From Dermacentor variabilis (Eukaryota > Arthropoda > Arachnida > Ixodida > Ixodidae): a stretch of 64,000 nt of DNA. Where the stretch lies: NCBI RefSeq assembly GCF_050947875.1, contig NC_134576.1:56362255-56426254 (forward strand), written 5' to 3'. Made by a program: the position numbers and the translations under genes. This document shows, one piece after another, positions 1 to 12,190 of the stretch; position 1 is the stretch's first letter, and each line of letters begins with the position of its first letter. The notes under the pieces were generated by a model. It had not been told where the DNA came from, searched no databases, and was given only the letters and a program-made list of their open reading frames with translations.

Positions 1-185
1 ACGAAAAGGTGATAAGGATAAAAGGAATTGCACAGGCCAGTTACAGTAATGTCGATGACATACAGAATGACAATGCAAGCCATAAAATTAGAACTGGTTA
101 TGTGGGTGGAGAAAAGTAATGTTCGGGAGAACTGCAGAACGGGTTCCAACCAGGTAGACGCTTAGCGGATATTTTGCACTAACTC
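1..185 (+). pseudogene. LINE reverse transcriptase fragment (LINE A)
   Basis: Translation gives a KGDKDK-like stretch, then a block resembling YRPVTVTS..YR.AMQ (here HRPVTVMSMTYRMTMQAIKL), then GELQNGFQPGRRLADIL in another frame. These are conserved fingers-region segments of a non-LTR reverse transcriptase. A frameshift lies near 115. The same LINE continues on the minus strand beyond the outer end of the right arm (12376-13650), so here it is cut by the window start. Family assignment within LINEs is uncertain. Confidence 0.7.
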
Positions 186-1345
186 TGCACAGATCCCACG
201 TCGATATCGCAGGATCTCGCAAACCGGAACTGGCCGCCCCGATTACGGAGGCTGAGGTTGCACACGCTATGGCCAACCTGAAAGCAATGTTGGCATCGGT
301 GCCTGATCAGAGGTCTAATAAAATGCTCCTTAAATTCGACACGTGAAGCGGTTGCTGCACTCACAAAATACTCTTAACGAATGCTTGGAGACGGGAACCC
401 TCCTCAAGCAATGGAGAGACGCCAGGGTTATCTTTATTCCAAAACCAAGCAAACCCGTTGACCCTGATAATTTACGCCCCATCTCCGATGCGAACATCCA
501 CGGAACGATTTCTTGACGCCGGAGCACATAGCATAGTCTGAGAAAGATCCACTGCCGAAAGATGCATACTTTGCCAAGTATGCATTAACCATCGCTTCCC
601 TTGACATTAACCCCCTCCCTTCCAACTTACAACCAAAGTTCCTCTGCAGAGTGAGCTCCGAGGTAAATTGTATGTACTGCCGCTTCTCCAGAACATGCAC
701 CCACAGGGTACCTATATGCGGAGAGTGGCTCGGGTGCGAGCACTGCACCGCCACTGTCATAAACTACCCGTCACACTATACGTTGGCGCCACTGGATGCC
801 CCTCCCATCCCGTTGACTTCGCTCTCACGGCAGTAACTCCAACGGACAGCTCGTGCCTAAGGCCGCCATATGCACCCCCGTCTCGGAGCAGGCAGAAGAG
901 ACATCCATAACGCTGGCTCTCACTATTCCCTCAGCCTCCACTGTCATCGGCGATTCTAGATCAGCCATGCACTACCATGGAGCTGAGTTTATCGGCAGAC
1001 TGGCTGGAATATTCGCACGCAAATCCGCAGTTCAGTCAGATATCACACTCGTTGGGGATCCTGCGCACGAGGGCCCGTCAGGCAACGAAGCCGCCCATGC
1101 CTGCGCCATAAGTTTCACGGAACGGACATAGACAACACAATGGCAGGCTGAGGCCGGCGCCTCACGTGATAGGCTCATTACATACCACGACATCTGCCAA
1201 CACTACAATTGATCTCGACGCACTTTACCTCCTCTCATTCGTCCCCACTCGAGGGAATTAGAAATCGTGCGATAGAACTGCAGACGCACATCATCACTAC
1301 TCCATTACTCCTGAATCCGATTTCTCGATCCCTTAGAACGACAGA
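186..1345 (+). pseudogene. Degraded LINE with RT N-terminal and RNase H segments (LINE B)
   Basis: At 215-345 the frame reads KPELAAPITEAEVAHAMANL, the pre-RT segment of an I/jockey-type LINE. At 420-495 it reads KPSKPVDPDNLRPIS, RT motif 1. Most of the RT is missing between about 510 and 650. From 690 a linker (NMHPQ...RARVRALHR) leads into RNase H: a first strand where the usual catalytic Asp is Gly (YVGATG), a Glu-bearing helix (EQAEETSITLALTI), the second catalytic strand (VIGDSRSAMHYHGAEFIG) and the PAHEGPSGNEAAHA box. The tail to about 1345 matches the post-RNase H region (HDICQHY, ELQTH). Several frameshifts show the copy is dead. An identical copy lies at 11031-12190. Confidence 0.75.
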
Positions 1346-1575
1346 AAGTTGAGATGGTCGGTAAGGATTCATTATTAAAAGAAAGAGGTGAGGTGTGCAG
1401 ACAGGACACAAGAGTAGAGAAGTGGACAACACGAACGCCGACTATCAACTGAAGAGAGCACTGAGGCGAAAAAGAAAGAAGACACAAAACTCATCTGCGC
1501 AAGCTCTGGAATGGTATCACCACGTCTCAGTCGGGTACATGTGCCGCTCTACGTGAGAGATGACTGTTAAGGCAC

Positions 1576-2146
1576 TTCCTTCTCTTCCTTATGTAAAGTA
1601 ATCGAAGGCAGACTCACGCAGGCAATTCCACTCTTATAGATATGTCATGCCTCCACCATGAGACGCATATCTTCATTCTTAAGCCTGTACAACATCGCGC
1701 ATTCATCTAACTCTGGCGTGCAGTTACAAGCTTGCCAACGTAGGGAAGATTAGCAGGCGATACACCGGTTAACGACCTTTTATGTTTTACTAGCCTAGTT
1801 GATACACCGCCCCGTTTTCCGTACATAGAACTGGCCACAGCTAAAGGGAATTTCATAAACCACACCCATACGACAGTCAGCAAAACTGTTGTTCTTATTG
1901 TGCTTCACTAGACAAATATCTGTTCTTTTTTTTTCCCTTTTACCTGCTCCTTCTTTCTCTGCACGGGAGCGCATATCTTACCTGGTTTGTTGGGAGCAGT
2001 GAAAGCAACATTAACATCATATGCACTAGCAACTTTTTTAAGCCTTTGCGATACTGAACAAATCTGCGGAATAGCCACTCCTCTTTTTTGCTATTACTGC
2101 TTTCTGTAATCACGTCCGTGCCCCTCGAAATCGACTTCTTTAGGCG
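1576..2146 (-). pseudogene. Penelope-like element GIY-YIG endonuclease remnant (left-arm copy)
   Basis: Read on the minus strand, this contains a segment like the RT-to-endonuclease linker (ASAYDVNVAFTAPNKPGKIC) and then a decayed GIY-YIG domain: GVVYEIPFSCGQFYVRKTGR, HKRSLTG after a frameshift, a Cys-x-Pro segment ending in LKNEDMRLMVEA, and CVSLPSITLHKEE. This order is typical of the C-terminal end of Penelope-like retroelements. At least two frameshifts and a stop inside the final block (VEA-stop-HIYKSG) make it non-functional. It probably split LINE B from the LINE 3' tail at 2230-2415. The right-arm copy is 10230-10800. Confidence 0.72.
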
Positions 2147-2229
2147 TTCAGCCCGGCTATTGTCTTTGCACAGCCCCTTATGCTAACTTTACCAACATAC
2201 TTCTAGAAAGACCCGACCCCCCCCCCCCC

Positions 2230-2415
2230 TTTAAAATGTGGAGCTGTGGGGGGCTGCGCCAGGCAGCTCCGAACCTGGTCTGTAGGACGACGTCCTGCGT
2301 AGGGCCGTGGAGGGGATGGATCTATACGGCGAGTAGATCTGTGTATCGCCTCCCACCCCCGCAGGTACTGCAACTCTTTAATCCTGTCAAATAAAGTATG
2401 TATTCATTCTTTCAC
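2230..2415 (+). other. LINE 3' untranslated tail (left-arm copy)
   Basis: GC-rich sequence ends in an AATAAA at 2390-2395 followed by an ATTC-rich end, the usual structure of a non-LTR element 3' end. A run of 13 C lies just upstream. It plausibly belongs to LINE B, separated from it by the Penelope-like relic. The link is inferred from order and orientation only. Confidence 0.45.
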
Positions 2416-4716
2416 GACGATCTCTTTTAGCTAAATTCATAACCTTCAGTTGCACGCCGCCGCAATTTTCCACCAGCCACCGCAAGTTAAAGGCAAGCGG
2501 ACCAATATCAGACGCCAGCACCGCATGCCTCATCCGGTTATCTATTTTCACTGCGCTTACTTCGGCCCATAGACACCCTCTCCACTTGAGTGTGCTCCTC
2601 ACCTGTTGTCCGCAAATTCAGAAAAACAGCTGAATGTAGGCAATGTTGTTCGTTTTGAAAGCAAACAAAAATCACCAATAAACGGGGAGAGCATTTAATT
2701 GGGTTGAACAGGCAACGCTTCGGCTCACCGACTTATGACTACGTCGGTGGTTGCGTGAATTTGACAGTGCAAATCCACGGCACTGACTTTCGAAGCGCTG
2801 GCGTTTGGGCACAGCTGAGGCAAAATAGTCTTTAAGCGAGTAAAAATAACCAAACGGAGGTTGTCTGATTGGCGGCTGAAACCAACGCAAGGGCGAAATT
2901 TCACCGTCCACTTAATATATCTCTTGTCACGGCTAGGTGATGTGCGCCTCCACCGAATTTCAAGGATTCAGTCGTATTCATTAATCAATCCACGGAAAAG
3001 AAATGGTCTTTGCCGATGCAACACACGTTACACTTTGTAATATGTGACCTGCTTTGGTTGAAAAAAGAAAAAAAACATGCCTCTCCCTTTTGCTGACTGC
3101 TGAATGACTGCTGCATGAAACGAATTGTCGTGTTAATTCAAGCGGTTTGGTTTCCTCTCACCGTAAGGCTCACTACAGATGCCTTTGCAGCGCAAGTCGA
3201 TGATCACGACGTAAAAGAAAAGCACCGTCGTCTATCCACCTGAGTGTCTCCGCAACAATGAGACGTGCCCCGAAAAGACCAATGTGTCGGTGTCCAGTTT
3301 TCTTTTTCGGCTTTTCCTATCTTTGCGGTCGTCTTCTTGACCGTCGCGACGCATTTACTACGAGTGAGGGACAAGGCACGGATTTTCATCGTGGTTGTGA
3401 GCCCAACCACGATGACAAGACAGCACAACCACAACCACAAAAGGCACAGGGAAATAATGCTGGCCTGACCATGCGGATGGCTGAGAGCTGAACATCAGAC
3501 AGCAGGGTGATTTCTTAAACAATGCAAAGGAGGGAAAGCGACTGAACAACAAGGAGGCTCTTTACATTATTTGAATTTCTTAAAAATGGTGTGCAAAGTA
3601 GCGCAATCGTCGTGCTGGGGCCTTCGCCAAGTTTTCTAATACAGACCTACGTACCGCCAGGTGTAAAGCCACCACTCCTCAGATAGGCACAAAGGCTCGG
3701 ATAAGCCGCATGGACAGAGCTGTTTACGACAGTAACTCAGCACACTCTCGCATTGCATGGCCAGAGCTGTCTTGGACACAAGCCATGACGTGAGCTCTAG
3801 CCTGCTCTTCATGAGTGGCTGCTGTCTTCGTCCACTTTGAAAATCTAAAGGTCAAGAAGGCGCACTCTTGTAGAACAGATCTCGCTATTTGGTTATTAGT
3901 TAATTTTTCACATCAACTCTATCAAAATGCGGCCGGGTATCGAAAACGTGACCTTATTATAAACAGCGCGGTTTTTCCTCATAGCAGCCCTGTCGTTTAT
4001 CTTCGATGTTGTCAGACGAGAAGCGTCACACGAGTCGGTAAAATTATTCTTCTAAAAAACACGCTAAACATGTCCTGTCGGGAACATGCTTACATGCGTG
4101 TTGCCATTTTCTCTGTGTTAATCCAGGATGGGCCCCTCCTTTCGACTAGGCTCTGCGAACGAACAGTTTTGCTTTCAGTCCGGAAAGCCGGCTTAATAAA
4201 AGAGGCCTAAAGAAAACACTGCCGGTAGCGGTCAACGTTCTCACTTTTTCTCACGCCAATGAGTCCTTTTGTTAAACAGGGTTAGGGTATAACTGCGAAA
4301 TCTGAAATCATGGGTGAGGTCATGCGTTATTTACGCACGTGTCGCGGCCGATGCATTTGAGCGATCGACTGAGATCTCTTGCTTTGAGAATGCACAACAT
4401 TGGCATCGCACGCGTAATCTGATTCTACAGGAACTCTGCATCGACAGTTCAGCCTCCAAGATACTGCCACTCCCAACTAATCCATCGGCACACGCAAACA
4501 AAAGACCACATTCTTGATGGACATATAAGCCATATTATTGCACACGAATTCCCATCTCTCCTTCATTCAAGAGAAATGCGACTTGTTCTTGCTGCTTATC
4601 ATGCTATTTCAAACTATGCTTATCAAACTATTTTCCTAAAACAGGGTTTTAACGAGTTTGTCACACGGTGTCGACCCTCTTCGACACACTCCGTAAGCAA
4701 TGGATGCAGTTAGATA
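2416..4716. other. Inner part of the left arm, no gene recognised
   Basis: No coding sequence was recognised. Short open frames lack family motifs and occur identically in the right arm. Visible structure: an 8-bp hairpin around 3392-3413 next to ACAACC repeats, and a 21-bp string at 2568-2588 that recurs exactly at 40886-40906, which points to a dispersed repeat. Confidence 0.6.
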
Positions 4717-5837
4717 CATTTGTCTTTCTACACGTCGCGTTGAATTCTCTGCTTGTCCTCCATTGTTTCACTTGCTTTGAAGACTACATATTTTTGTGAA
4801 CCTGCAAGCTTTTAAAAATAGTTCCTTTTTTTCGGAGAATCCTCAAAGTGCGGGTAGTAATGACACATTGAGTCTTTCATCGTGGACGAGTTGCGCCGAC
4901 TTGTCATAATGTATTGCACTAACAAATGGTTATAGCTTCTAGTGGGTGAGCTCTGAGTCCTTAGATTATGCTACGATTTAAAATTGTCTCGACTTGATCG
5001 ATGTTACCAACGGAAAAAATTGGTAAAATTCACATGTCCGTACCCCGTTTCCGCTGGCTTCATTTGAAAAGCATCCGTTGGTATTTTGAATTCGGGCTTA
5101 TAATTTCTCTCATTAGAAAAAAACCCAACTTACTAGCTTGAGGACCTTAACATAACATGGGTCCAAGTGGGAGCAGAATTCTGGATGTTGGATTATTTCG
5201 TTCGTTTCAATAGGAAAACTAATCAAGGCACATCTGTTTGCGTCTTAAATTAAGATTTAACGATATTATTTCTCCAGTATTTAGGTTCTTTTACCGTATA
5301 TTTGCCGCAAGCAGAAGTTGATATATATGTCAATATTCAAAATAAAATTTGCCACAAAGTGAAACTTGCACATTATTTTGCTACATCAAGGCAACAGATA
5401 AGTATGTCCTAAAGCTAGAGCAAGCTGCAATGCAGTAAGTGTCGTAGTTTCTTCTAAGTATGGTCACAACTGAGACAGCAATAACCGTGTATGTTGCTTG
5501 TACTTGGACATTTCTTTGTAGACTATATCAGTCCGCTTGTTTATAATGCGTATATGTGGAATCTAAAAGAACTAAGCTCTTTAATTCTATATATTGCAAC
5601 GTTATAATCCAAGTAGAAAACACTCCACGGTTGCTCCAAAAGTGCTGAAAACCGATGGCTCGCGCGGCCAAAGTGGGACCGCCAATTTAACAGTCGGTTG
5701 ATGCGATGTATTTGGTGATTTCTCAATATTCGAAAATACCAAAGTTTCTATTGAAATACGGATAACTAGTGAAGCATTTTTTTCGTGTTGTAAACTTCGG
5801 ACATTCACACACCCCATTAAAGTGATTCTTCCTTTAA

Positions 5838-6151
5838 AGGGCCCCTCACCAGGTCTGGCCACATTGAGCTGACAAGCGCAGGGCATACATTGCGCGATAA
5901 CGAACGTGTCTGCAAGCTATACATCGCTACACGCCGCGGGAAGACCTGAAATTTCAAATCGAACGCCGTTTCCCCTTTTACCTCGCGGCCGCCGCGCCCC
6001 AAGCCGGAGGATGAGGTACGCGTGTTTGCAGTATGACTGGGCTCGTGGTGACACGTGACTACAATAATTCAAGGCAGCATCTGTTATTTACGTAATATCT
6101 TGCTTGAACGGGCGAATTAAAGCCTAGAGAACAAATAAAACACAAACACCG

Positions 6152-6152
<1 letters not shown>
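5838..6152 (+). repeat. Dispersed repeat, family R1
   Basis: It starts with AAAGGGCCCCTCACCAGGTC and includes GAAATTTCAAATCGAACGCC. A second diverged copy lies inverted at 46560-46712, starting AAAGGGCCCCTCATCAGGTC with the same order of internal blocks. I recognise this as a common interspersed repeat of ixodid ticks, but have no family name. Confidence 0.6.
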
Positions 6153-6186
<34 letters not shown>

Positions 6187-7190
6187 GCCTGGTTACGCCC
6201 ACTGCAGGGCAAAGGCCTCTCCCATACTTCTCCAACAACCCCGGTCATGTACTAATTGTGGCCATGCCGTCCCTGCAAACTTCTTAATCTCATCCGCCCA
6301 CCTAAATTTCTGCCGCCCCCTGCTACGCTTCCCTTCCCTTGGGATCCAGTCCGTAACCCTTAATGACCATCGGTTATCTTCCCTCCTCATTACATGTCCT
6401 GCCCATGCCCATTTCTTTTTCTTGATTTCAACTAAGATGTCATTAACTCGCGTTTGTTCCCTCACCCAATCTGCTCTTTTCTTATCCCTTAACGTTACAC
6501 CTATCATTCTTCTTTCCATAGCTCGTTGTGTCGTCCTCAATTTGAGTAGAACCCTTTTAGTAAGCCTCCAGGTTTCTGCCCCGTAGGTGAGTACTGGTAA
6601 GACACAGCTATTATATACTTTTCTCTTGAGGGATAATGGCAACCTGCTGTTCATGATTTGGGAATGCCTGCCAAACGCACCCCAGCCCATTCTTATTCTT
6701 CTGATTATTTCCGTCTCATGATCTGGATCCGCCGTCACTACCTGCCCTAAGTAGATGTATTCCCTTACGACTTCCAGTGCCTCGCTGCCTATTGTAAATT
6801 GCTGTTCTCTCCCGAGACTGTTAAGCATTACTTTAGTTTTCTGCAGATTAATTTTTAGACCCACTCTTCTGCTTTGCCTCTCCAGGTCAGTGAGCATGCA
6901 TTGCAATTGGTCCCCTGAGTTACTAAGCAAGGCAATATCATCAGCGAATCGCAAGTTACTAAGGTATTCTCCATTAACTTTTATGCCCAATTCTTCCCAA
7001 TCCAGGTCTCTGAATACCTCCTGTAAACACGCTGTGAATAGCATTGGAGATATCGTATCTCCCTGCCTGACGCCTTTTTTTATTGGGATTTTGTTGCTTG
7101 CTTTATGGAGGACTACGGTGGCTGTGGAGCCGCTATAGATATCTTCCAGTATTTTTACATATGGCTCATCTACACCGAATGTCTGCATGT
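6153..7190 (-). mobile_element. 5'-truncated RTE-clade LINE, C-terminal RT to 3' end
   Basis: A long minus-strand frame (open from 7227 to 6193) carries the end of an RTE-type reverse transcriptase. It begins at VDEPYVKILEDIYSG, then GVRQGDTISPMLF, then the catalytic FADD box (FADDIALLSNSGDQ, near residue 94 of the open frame), LINLQKTKVM, the thumb, and the C-terminal KKWAWAGHVMRREDNRWS and GRQKFRWADEIKKF blocks. The frame closes just before a (CAT)n tail at 6153-6186, the microsatellite 3' end typical of RTE elements. The first residues upstream of about 7190 are unrelated, so the element is 5'-truncated. It is intact in frame within the surviving 1.04 kb, so the insertion is fairly young. 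A second, more decayed copy is at 48705-49618. Confidence 0.88.
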
Positions 7191-7496
7191 TTTTGTTTTG
7201 ATTGGCACAGCAACAAGAGAGATGCACTTCCGTTTCGTCTGCTTGTTCCCATGTCGTGCAGTCATGCGTGCAGACACCGAAACTAGGCCGTTTTCTACCG
7301 CGTTGCAGCGCGGCATCATGCTCTGTGATCCGCGGATGTCCGCCTCAGTATTCGTGTAGCACTGACTTACACCGCTAGTCAGGTGACCTCGTGCACAGTG
7401 CGCAAAGTCCTGCACTGCGCGACACGAGACAATCGCAATGGCTCGCAGGTGAGGCCATCAAAGAAAACGCGCCGAAAAAAAAAAACGAGAAAAAAA

Positions 7497-7560
7497 ATTA
7501 TGCATATCCCAAGCACTGTGGTATTCGATGCAAGCGAAACATTCTGCGCTGGTTGCTATT
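7497..7560 (+). repeat. Dispersed repeat, family R2
   Basis: The motif runs from TTATGCATATCC through GCAAGCGAA to GCGCTGG. It matches the reverse complement of 46351-46410 at roughly 80 percent by eye. In the 46-kb copy R1 and R2 lie next to each other in the same order, so they may be ends of one repeat unit. Confidence 0.55.
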
Positions 7561-9960
7561 ATTGACGACAATTAGGGCTTATGTTGATGTCGAAAGCTCA
7601 ATGTAAAGGTTTAGCCTACAAATGAGTGTGGTGAGTTGACGTTAAAGGTTACCTTTTGTTATCTAACTGCATCCATTGCTTACGGAGTGTGTCGAAGAGG
7701 GTCGACACCGTGTGACAAACTCGTTAAAACCCTGTTTTAGAAAAATAGTTTGATAAGCATAGTTTGAAATAGCATGATAAGCAGCAAGAACAAGTCGCAT
7801 TTCTCTTGAATGAAGGAGAGATGGGAATTCGTGTGCAATAATATGGCTTATATGTCCATCAAGAATGTGGTCTTTTGTTTGCGTGTGCCGATGGATTAGT
7901 TGGGAGTGGCAGTATCTTGGAGGCTGAACTGTCGATGCAGAGTTCCTGTAGAATCAGATTACGCGTGCGATGCCAATGTTGTGCATTCTCAAAGCAAGAG
8001 ATCTCAGTCGATCGCTCAAATGCATCGGCCGCGACACGTGCGTAAATAACGCATGACCTCACCCATGATTTCAGATTTCGCAGTTATACCCTAACCCTGT
8101 TTAACAAAAGGACTCATTGGCGTGAGAAAAAGTGAGAACGTTGACCGCTACCGGCAGTGTTTTCTTTAGGCCTCTTTTATTAAGCCGGCTTTCCGGACTG
8201 AAAGCAAAACTGTTCGTTCGCAGAGCCTAGTCGAAAGGAGGGGCCCATCCTGGATTAACACAGAGAAAATGGCAACACGCATGTAAGCATGTTCCCGACA
8301 GGACATGTTTAGCGTGTTTTTGAGAAGAATAATTTTACCGACTCGTGTGACGCTTCTCGTCTGACAACATCGAAGATAAACGACAGGGCTGCTACGAGGA
8401 AAAACCGCGCTGTTTATAATAAGGTCACGTTTTCGATACCCGGCCGCATTTTGATAGAGTTGATGTGAAAAATTAACTAATAACCAAATAGCGAGATCTG
8501 TTCTACAAGAGTGCGCCTTCTTGACCTTTAGATTTTCAAAGTGGACGAAGACAGCAGCCACTCATGAAGAGCAGGCTAGAGCTCACGTCATGGCTTGTGT
8601 CCAAGACAGCTCTGGCCATGCAATGCGAGAGTGTGCTGAGTTACTGTCGTAAACAGCTCTGTCCATGCGGCTTATCCGAGCCTTTGTGCCTATCTGAGGA
8701 GTGGTGGCTTTACACCTGGCGGTACGTAGGTCTGTATTAGAAAACTTGGCGAAGGCCCCAGCACGACGATTGCGCTACTTTGCACACCATTTTTAAGAAA
8801 TTCAAATAATGTAAAGAGCCTCCTTGTTGTTCAGTCGCTTTCCCTCCTTTGCATTGTTTAAGAAATCACCCTGCTGTCTGATGTTCAGCTCTCAGCCATC
8901 CGCATGGTCAGGCCAGCATTATTTCCCTGTGCCTTTTGTGGTTGTGGTTGTGCTGTCTTGTCATCGTGGTTGGGCTCACAACCACGATGAAAATCCGTGC
9001 CTTGTCCCTCACTCGTAGTAAATGCGTCGCGACGGTCAAGAAGACGACCGCAAAGATAGGAAAAGCCGAAAAAGAAAACTGGACACCGACACATTGGTCT
9101 TTTCGGGGCACGTCTCATTGTTGCGGAGACACTCAGGTGGATAGACGACGGTGCTTTTCTTTTACGTCGTGATCATCGACTTGCGCTGCAAAGGCATCTG
9201 TAGTGAGCCTTACGGTGAGAGGAAACCAAACCGCTTGAATTAACACGACAATTCGTTTCATGCAGCAGTCATTCAGCAGTCAGCAAAAGGGAGAGGCATG
9301 TTTTTTTTCTTTTTTCAACCAAAGCAGGTCACATATTACAAAGTGTAACGTGTGTTGCATCGGCAAAGACCATTTCTTTTCCGTGGATTGATTAATGAAT
9401 ACGACTGAATCCTTGAAATTCGGTGGAGGCGCACATCACCTAGCCGTGACAAGAGATATATTAAGTGGACGGTGAAATTTCGCCCTTGCGTTGGTTTCAG
9501 CCGCCAATCAGACAACCTCCGTTTGGTTATTTTTACTCGCTTAAAGACTATTTTGCCTCAGCTGTGCCCAAACGCCAGCGCTTCGAAAGTCAGTGCCGTG
9601 GATTTGCACTGTCAAATTCACGCAACCACCGACGTAGTCATAAGTCGGTGAGCCGAAGCGTTGCCTGTTCAACCCAATTAAATGCTCTCCCCGTTTATTG
9701 GTGATTTTTGTTTGCTTTCAAAACGAACAACATTGCCTACATTCAGCTGTTTTTCTGAATTTGCGGACAACAGGTGAGGAGCACACTCAAGTGGAGAGGG
9801 TGTCTATGGGCCGAAGTAAGCGCAGTGAAAATAGATAACCGGATGAGGCATGCGGTGCTGGCGTCTGATATTGGTCCGCTTGCCTTTAACTTGCGGTGGC
9901 TGGTGGAAAATTGCGGCGGCGTGCAACTGAAGGTTATGAATTTAGCTAAAAGAGATCGTC

Positions 9961-10146
9961 GTGAAAGAATGAATACATACTTTATTTGACAGGATTAAAG
10001 AGTTGCAGTACCTGCGGGGGTGGGAGGCGATACACAGATCTACTCGCCGTATAGATCCATCCCCTCCACGGCCCTACGCAGGACGTCGTCCTACAGACCA
10101 GGTTCGGAGCTGCCTGGCGCAGCCCCCCACAGCTCCACATTTTAAA
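9961..10146 (-). other. LINE 3' untranslated tail (right-arm copy)
   Basis: Mirror image of 2230-2415, with the AATAAA signal now on the minus strand. Confidence 0.45.
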
Positions 10147-10229
10147 GGGGGGGGGGGGGTCGGGTCTTTCTAGAAGTATGTTGGTAAAGTTAGCATAAGG
10201 GGCTGTGCAAAGACAATAGCCGGGCTGAA

Positions 10230-10800
10230 CGCCTAAAGAAGTCGATTTCGAGGGGCACGGACGTGATTACAGAAAGCAGTAATAGCAAAAAAGAGGAGTG
10301 GCTATTCCGCAGATTTGTTCAGTATCGCAAAGGCTTAAAAAAGTTGCTAGTGCATATGATGTTAATGTTGCTTTCACTGCTCCCAACAAACCAGGTAAGA
10401 TATGCGCTCCCGTGCAGAGAAAGAAGGAGCAGGTAAAAGGGAAAAAAAAAGAACAGATATTTGTCTAGTGAAGCACAATAAGAACAACAGTTTTGCTGAC
10501 TGTCGTATGGGTGTGGTTTATGAAATTCCCTTTAGCTGTGGCCAGTTCTATGTACGGAAAACGGGGCGGTGTATCAACTAGGCTAGTAAAACATAAAAGG
10601 TCGTTAACCGGTGTATCGCCTGCTAATCTTCCCTACGTTGGCAAGCTTGTAACTGCACGCCAGAGTTAGATGAATGCGCGATGTTGTACAGGCTTAAGAA
10701 TGAAGATATGCGTCTCATGGTGGAGGCATGACATATCTATAAGAGTGGAATTGCCTGCGTGAGTCTGCCTTCGATTACTTTACATAAGGAAGAGAAGGAA
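10230..10800 (+). pseudogene. Penelope-like element GIY-YIG endonuclease remnant (right-arm copy)
   Basis: Mirror of 1576-2146. On this strand the linker DVNVAFTAPNKPGKIC lies near 10357, the GIY-YIG core GVVYEIPFSCGQFY at 10510-10551, and the terminal block CVSLPSIT near 10758. The frame changes after the GRCIN segment and again before the Cys-x-Pro segment. Identical defects in both arms show that decay preceded the duplication. Confidence 0.72.
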
Positions 10801-11030
10801 GTGCCTTAACAGTCATCTCTCACGTAGAGCGGCACATGTACCCGACTGAGACGTGGTGATACCATTCCAGAGCTTGCGCAGATGAGTTTTGTGTCTTCTT
10901 TCTTTTTCGCCTCAGTGCTCTCTTCAGTTGATAGTCGGCGTTCGTGTTGTCCACTTCTCTACTCTTGTGTCCTGTCTGCACACCTCACCTCTTTCTTTTA
11001 ATAATGAATCCTTACCGACCATCTCAACTT

Positions 11031-12190
11031 TCTGTCGTTCTAAGGGATCGAGAAATCGGATTCAGGAGTAATGGAGTAGTGATGATGTGCGTCTGCAGTT
11101 CTATCGCACGATTTCTAATTCCCTCGAGTGGGGACGAATGAGAGGAGGTAAAGTGCGTCGAGATCAATTGTAGTGTTGGCAGATGTCGTGGTATGTAATG
11201 AGCCTATCACGTGAGGCGCCGGCCTCAGCCTGCCATTGTGTTGTCTATGTCCGTTCCGTGAAACTTATGGCGCAGGCATGGGCGGCTTCGTTGCCTGACG
11301 GGCCCTCGTGCGCAGGATCCCCAACGAGTGTGATATCTGACTGAACTGCGGATTTGCGTGCGAATATTCCAGCCAGTCTGCCGATAAACTCAGCTCCATG
11401 GTAGTGCATGGCTGATCTAGAATCGCCGATGACAGTGGAGGCTGAGGGAATAGTGAGAGCCAGCGTTATGGATGTCTCTTCTGCCTGCTCCGAGACGGGG
11501 GTGCATATGGCGGCCTTAGGCACGAGCTGTCCGTTGGAGTTACTGCCGTGAGAGCGAAGTCAACGGGATGGGAGGGGCATCCAGTGGCGCCAACGTATAG
11601 TGTGACGGGTAGTTTATGACAGTGGCGGTGCAGTGCTCGCACCCGAGCCACTCTCCGCATATAGGTACCCTGTGGGTGCATGTTCTGGAGAAGCGGCAGT
11701 ACATACAATTTACCTCGGAGCTCACTCTGCAGAGGAACTTTGGTTGTAAGTTGGAAGGGAGGGGGTTAATGTCAAGGGAAGCGATGGTTAATGCATACTT
11801 GGCAAAGTATGCATCTTTCGGCAGTGGATCTTTCTCAGACTATGCTATGTGCTCCGGCGTCAAGAAATCGTTCCGTGGATGTTCGCATCGGAGATGGGGC
11901 GTAAATTATCAGGGTCAACGGGTTTGCTTGGTTTTGGAATAAAGATAACCCTGGCGTCTCTCCATTGCTTGAGGAGGGTTCCCGTCTCCAAGCATTCGTT
12001 AAGAGTATTTTGTGAGTGCAGCAACCGCTTCACGTGTCGAATTTAAGGAGCATTTTATTAGACCTCTGATCAGGCACCGATGCCAACATTGCTTTCAGGT
12101 TGGCCATAGCGTGTGCAACCTCAGCCTCCGTAATCGGGGCGGCCAGTTCCGGTTTGCGAGATCCTGCGATATCGACGTGGGATCTGTGCA
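11031..12190 (-). pseudogene. Degraded LINE B (right-arm copy)
   Basis: Mirror of 186-1345, with the same RT motif 1 segment, the same internal deletion and the same RNase H remnant with Gly at the first catalytic position. Confidence 0.75.

Larger units (their letters stand above)
1..4716. repeat. Left arm of a giant inverted repeat
   Basis: Every base checked pairs with the reverse complement of 7660-12375, with left plus right coordinate always equal to 12376, so there is no net insertion or deletion over 4.7 kb. Homopolymers keep their length (13 C near 2217-2229, 9 T near 1926-1934). I saw three substitutions between the arms, near 3980, 4055 and 4635. Pairing stops at 4717/7659. The outer end coincides with the window edge, so the arm may extend further left. 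Contents are mobile-element relics plus about 2.3 kb of unassigned sequence. Confidence 0.97.
4717..7659. other. Unpaired spacer between the two giant arms
   Basis: This 2,943-bp segment is not inverted-repeated and separates the two arms. 4717-5837 is AT-rich with no recognised gene. 5838-6152 is a dispersed repeat, 6153-7190 an RTE LINE, 7191-7496 unassigned, and 7497-7560 another dispersed repeat motif. An asymmetric spacer of this size is unlike a simple hairpin-adapter sequencing artefact, which would leave little or no spacer. Confidence 0.85.

Noticed and set aside
3815..4210. A 131-codon open frame found in both palindrome arms.
   Set aside because: No family motif; its conservation is only the identity of the arms, and the single amino-acid difference is one of the three arm substitutions.
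4277..4290. GGGTTAGGG, telomere-like hexamer.
   Set aside because: Only about one and a half units; chance.
6153..6186. Regular CAT repeats that could be mistaken for an array.
   Set aside because: A pure trinucleotide run at the LINE 3' end with no spacers, so a microsatellite tail and not a CRISPR.
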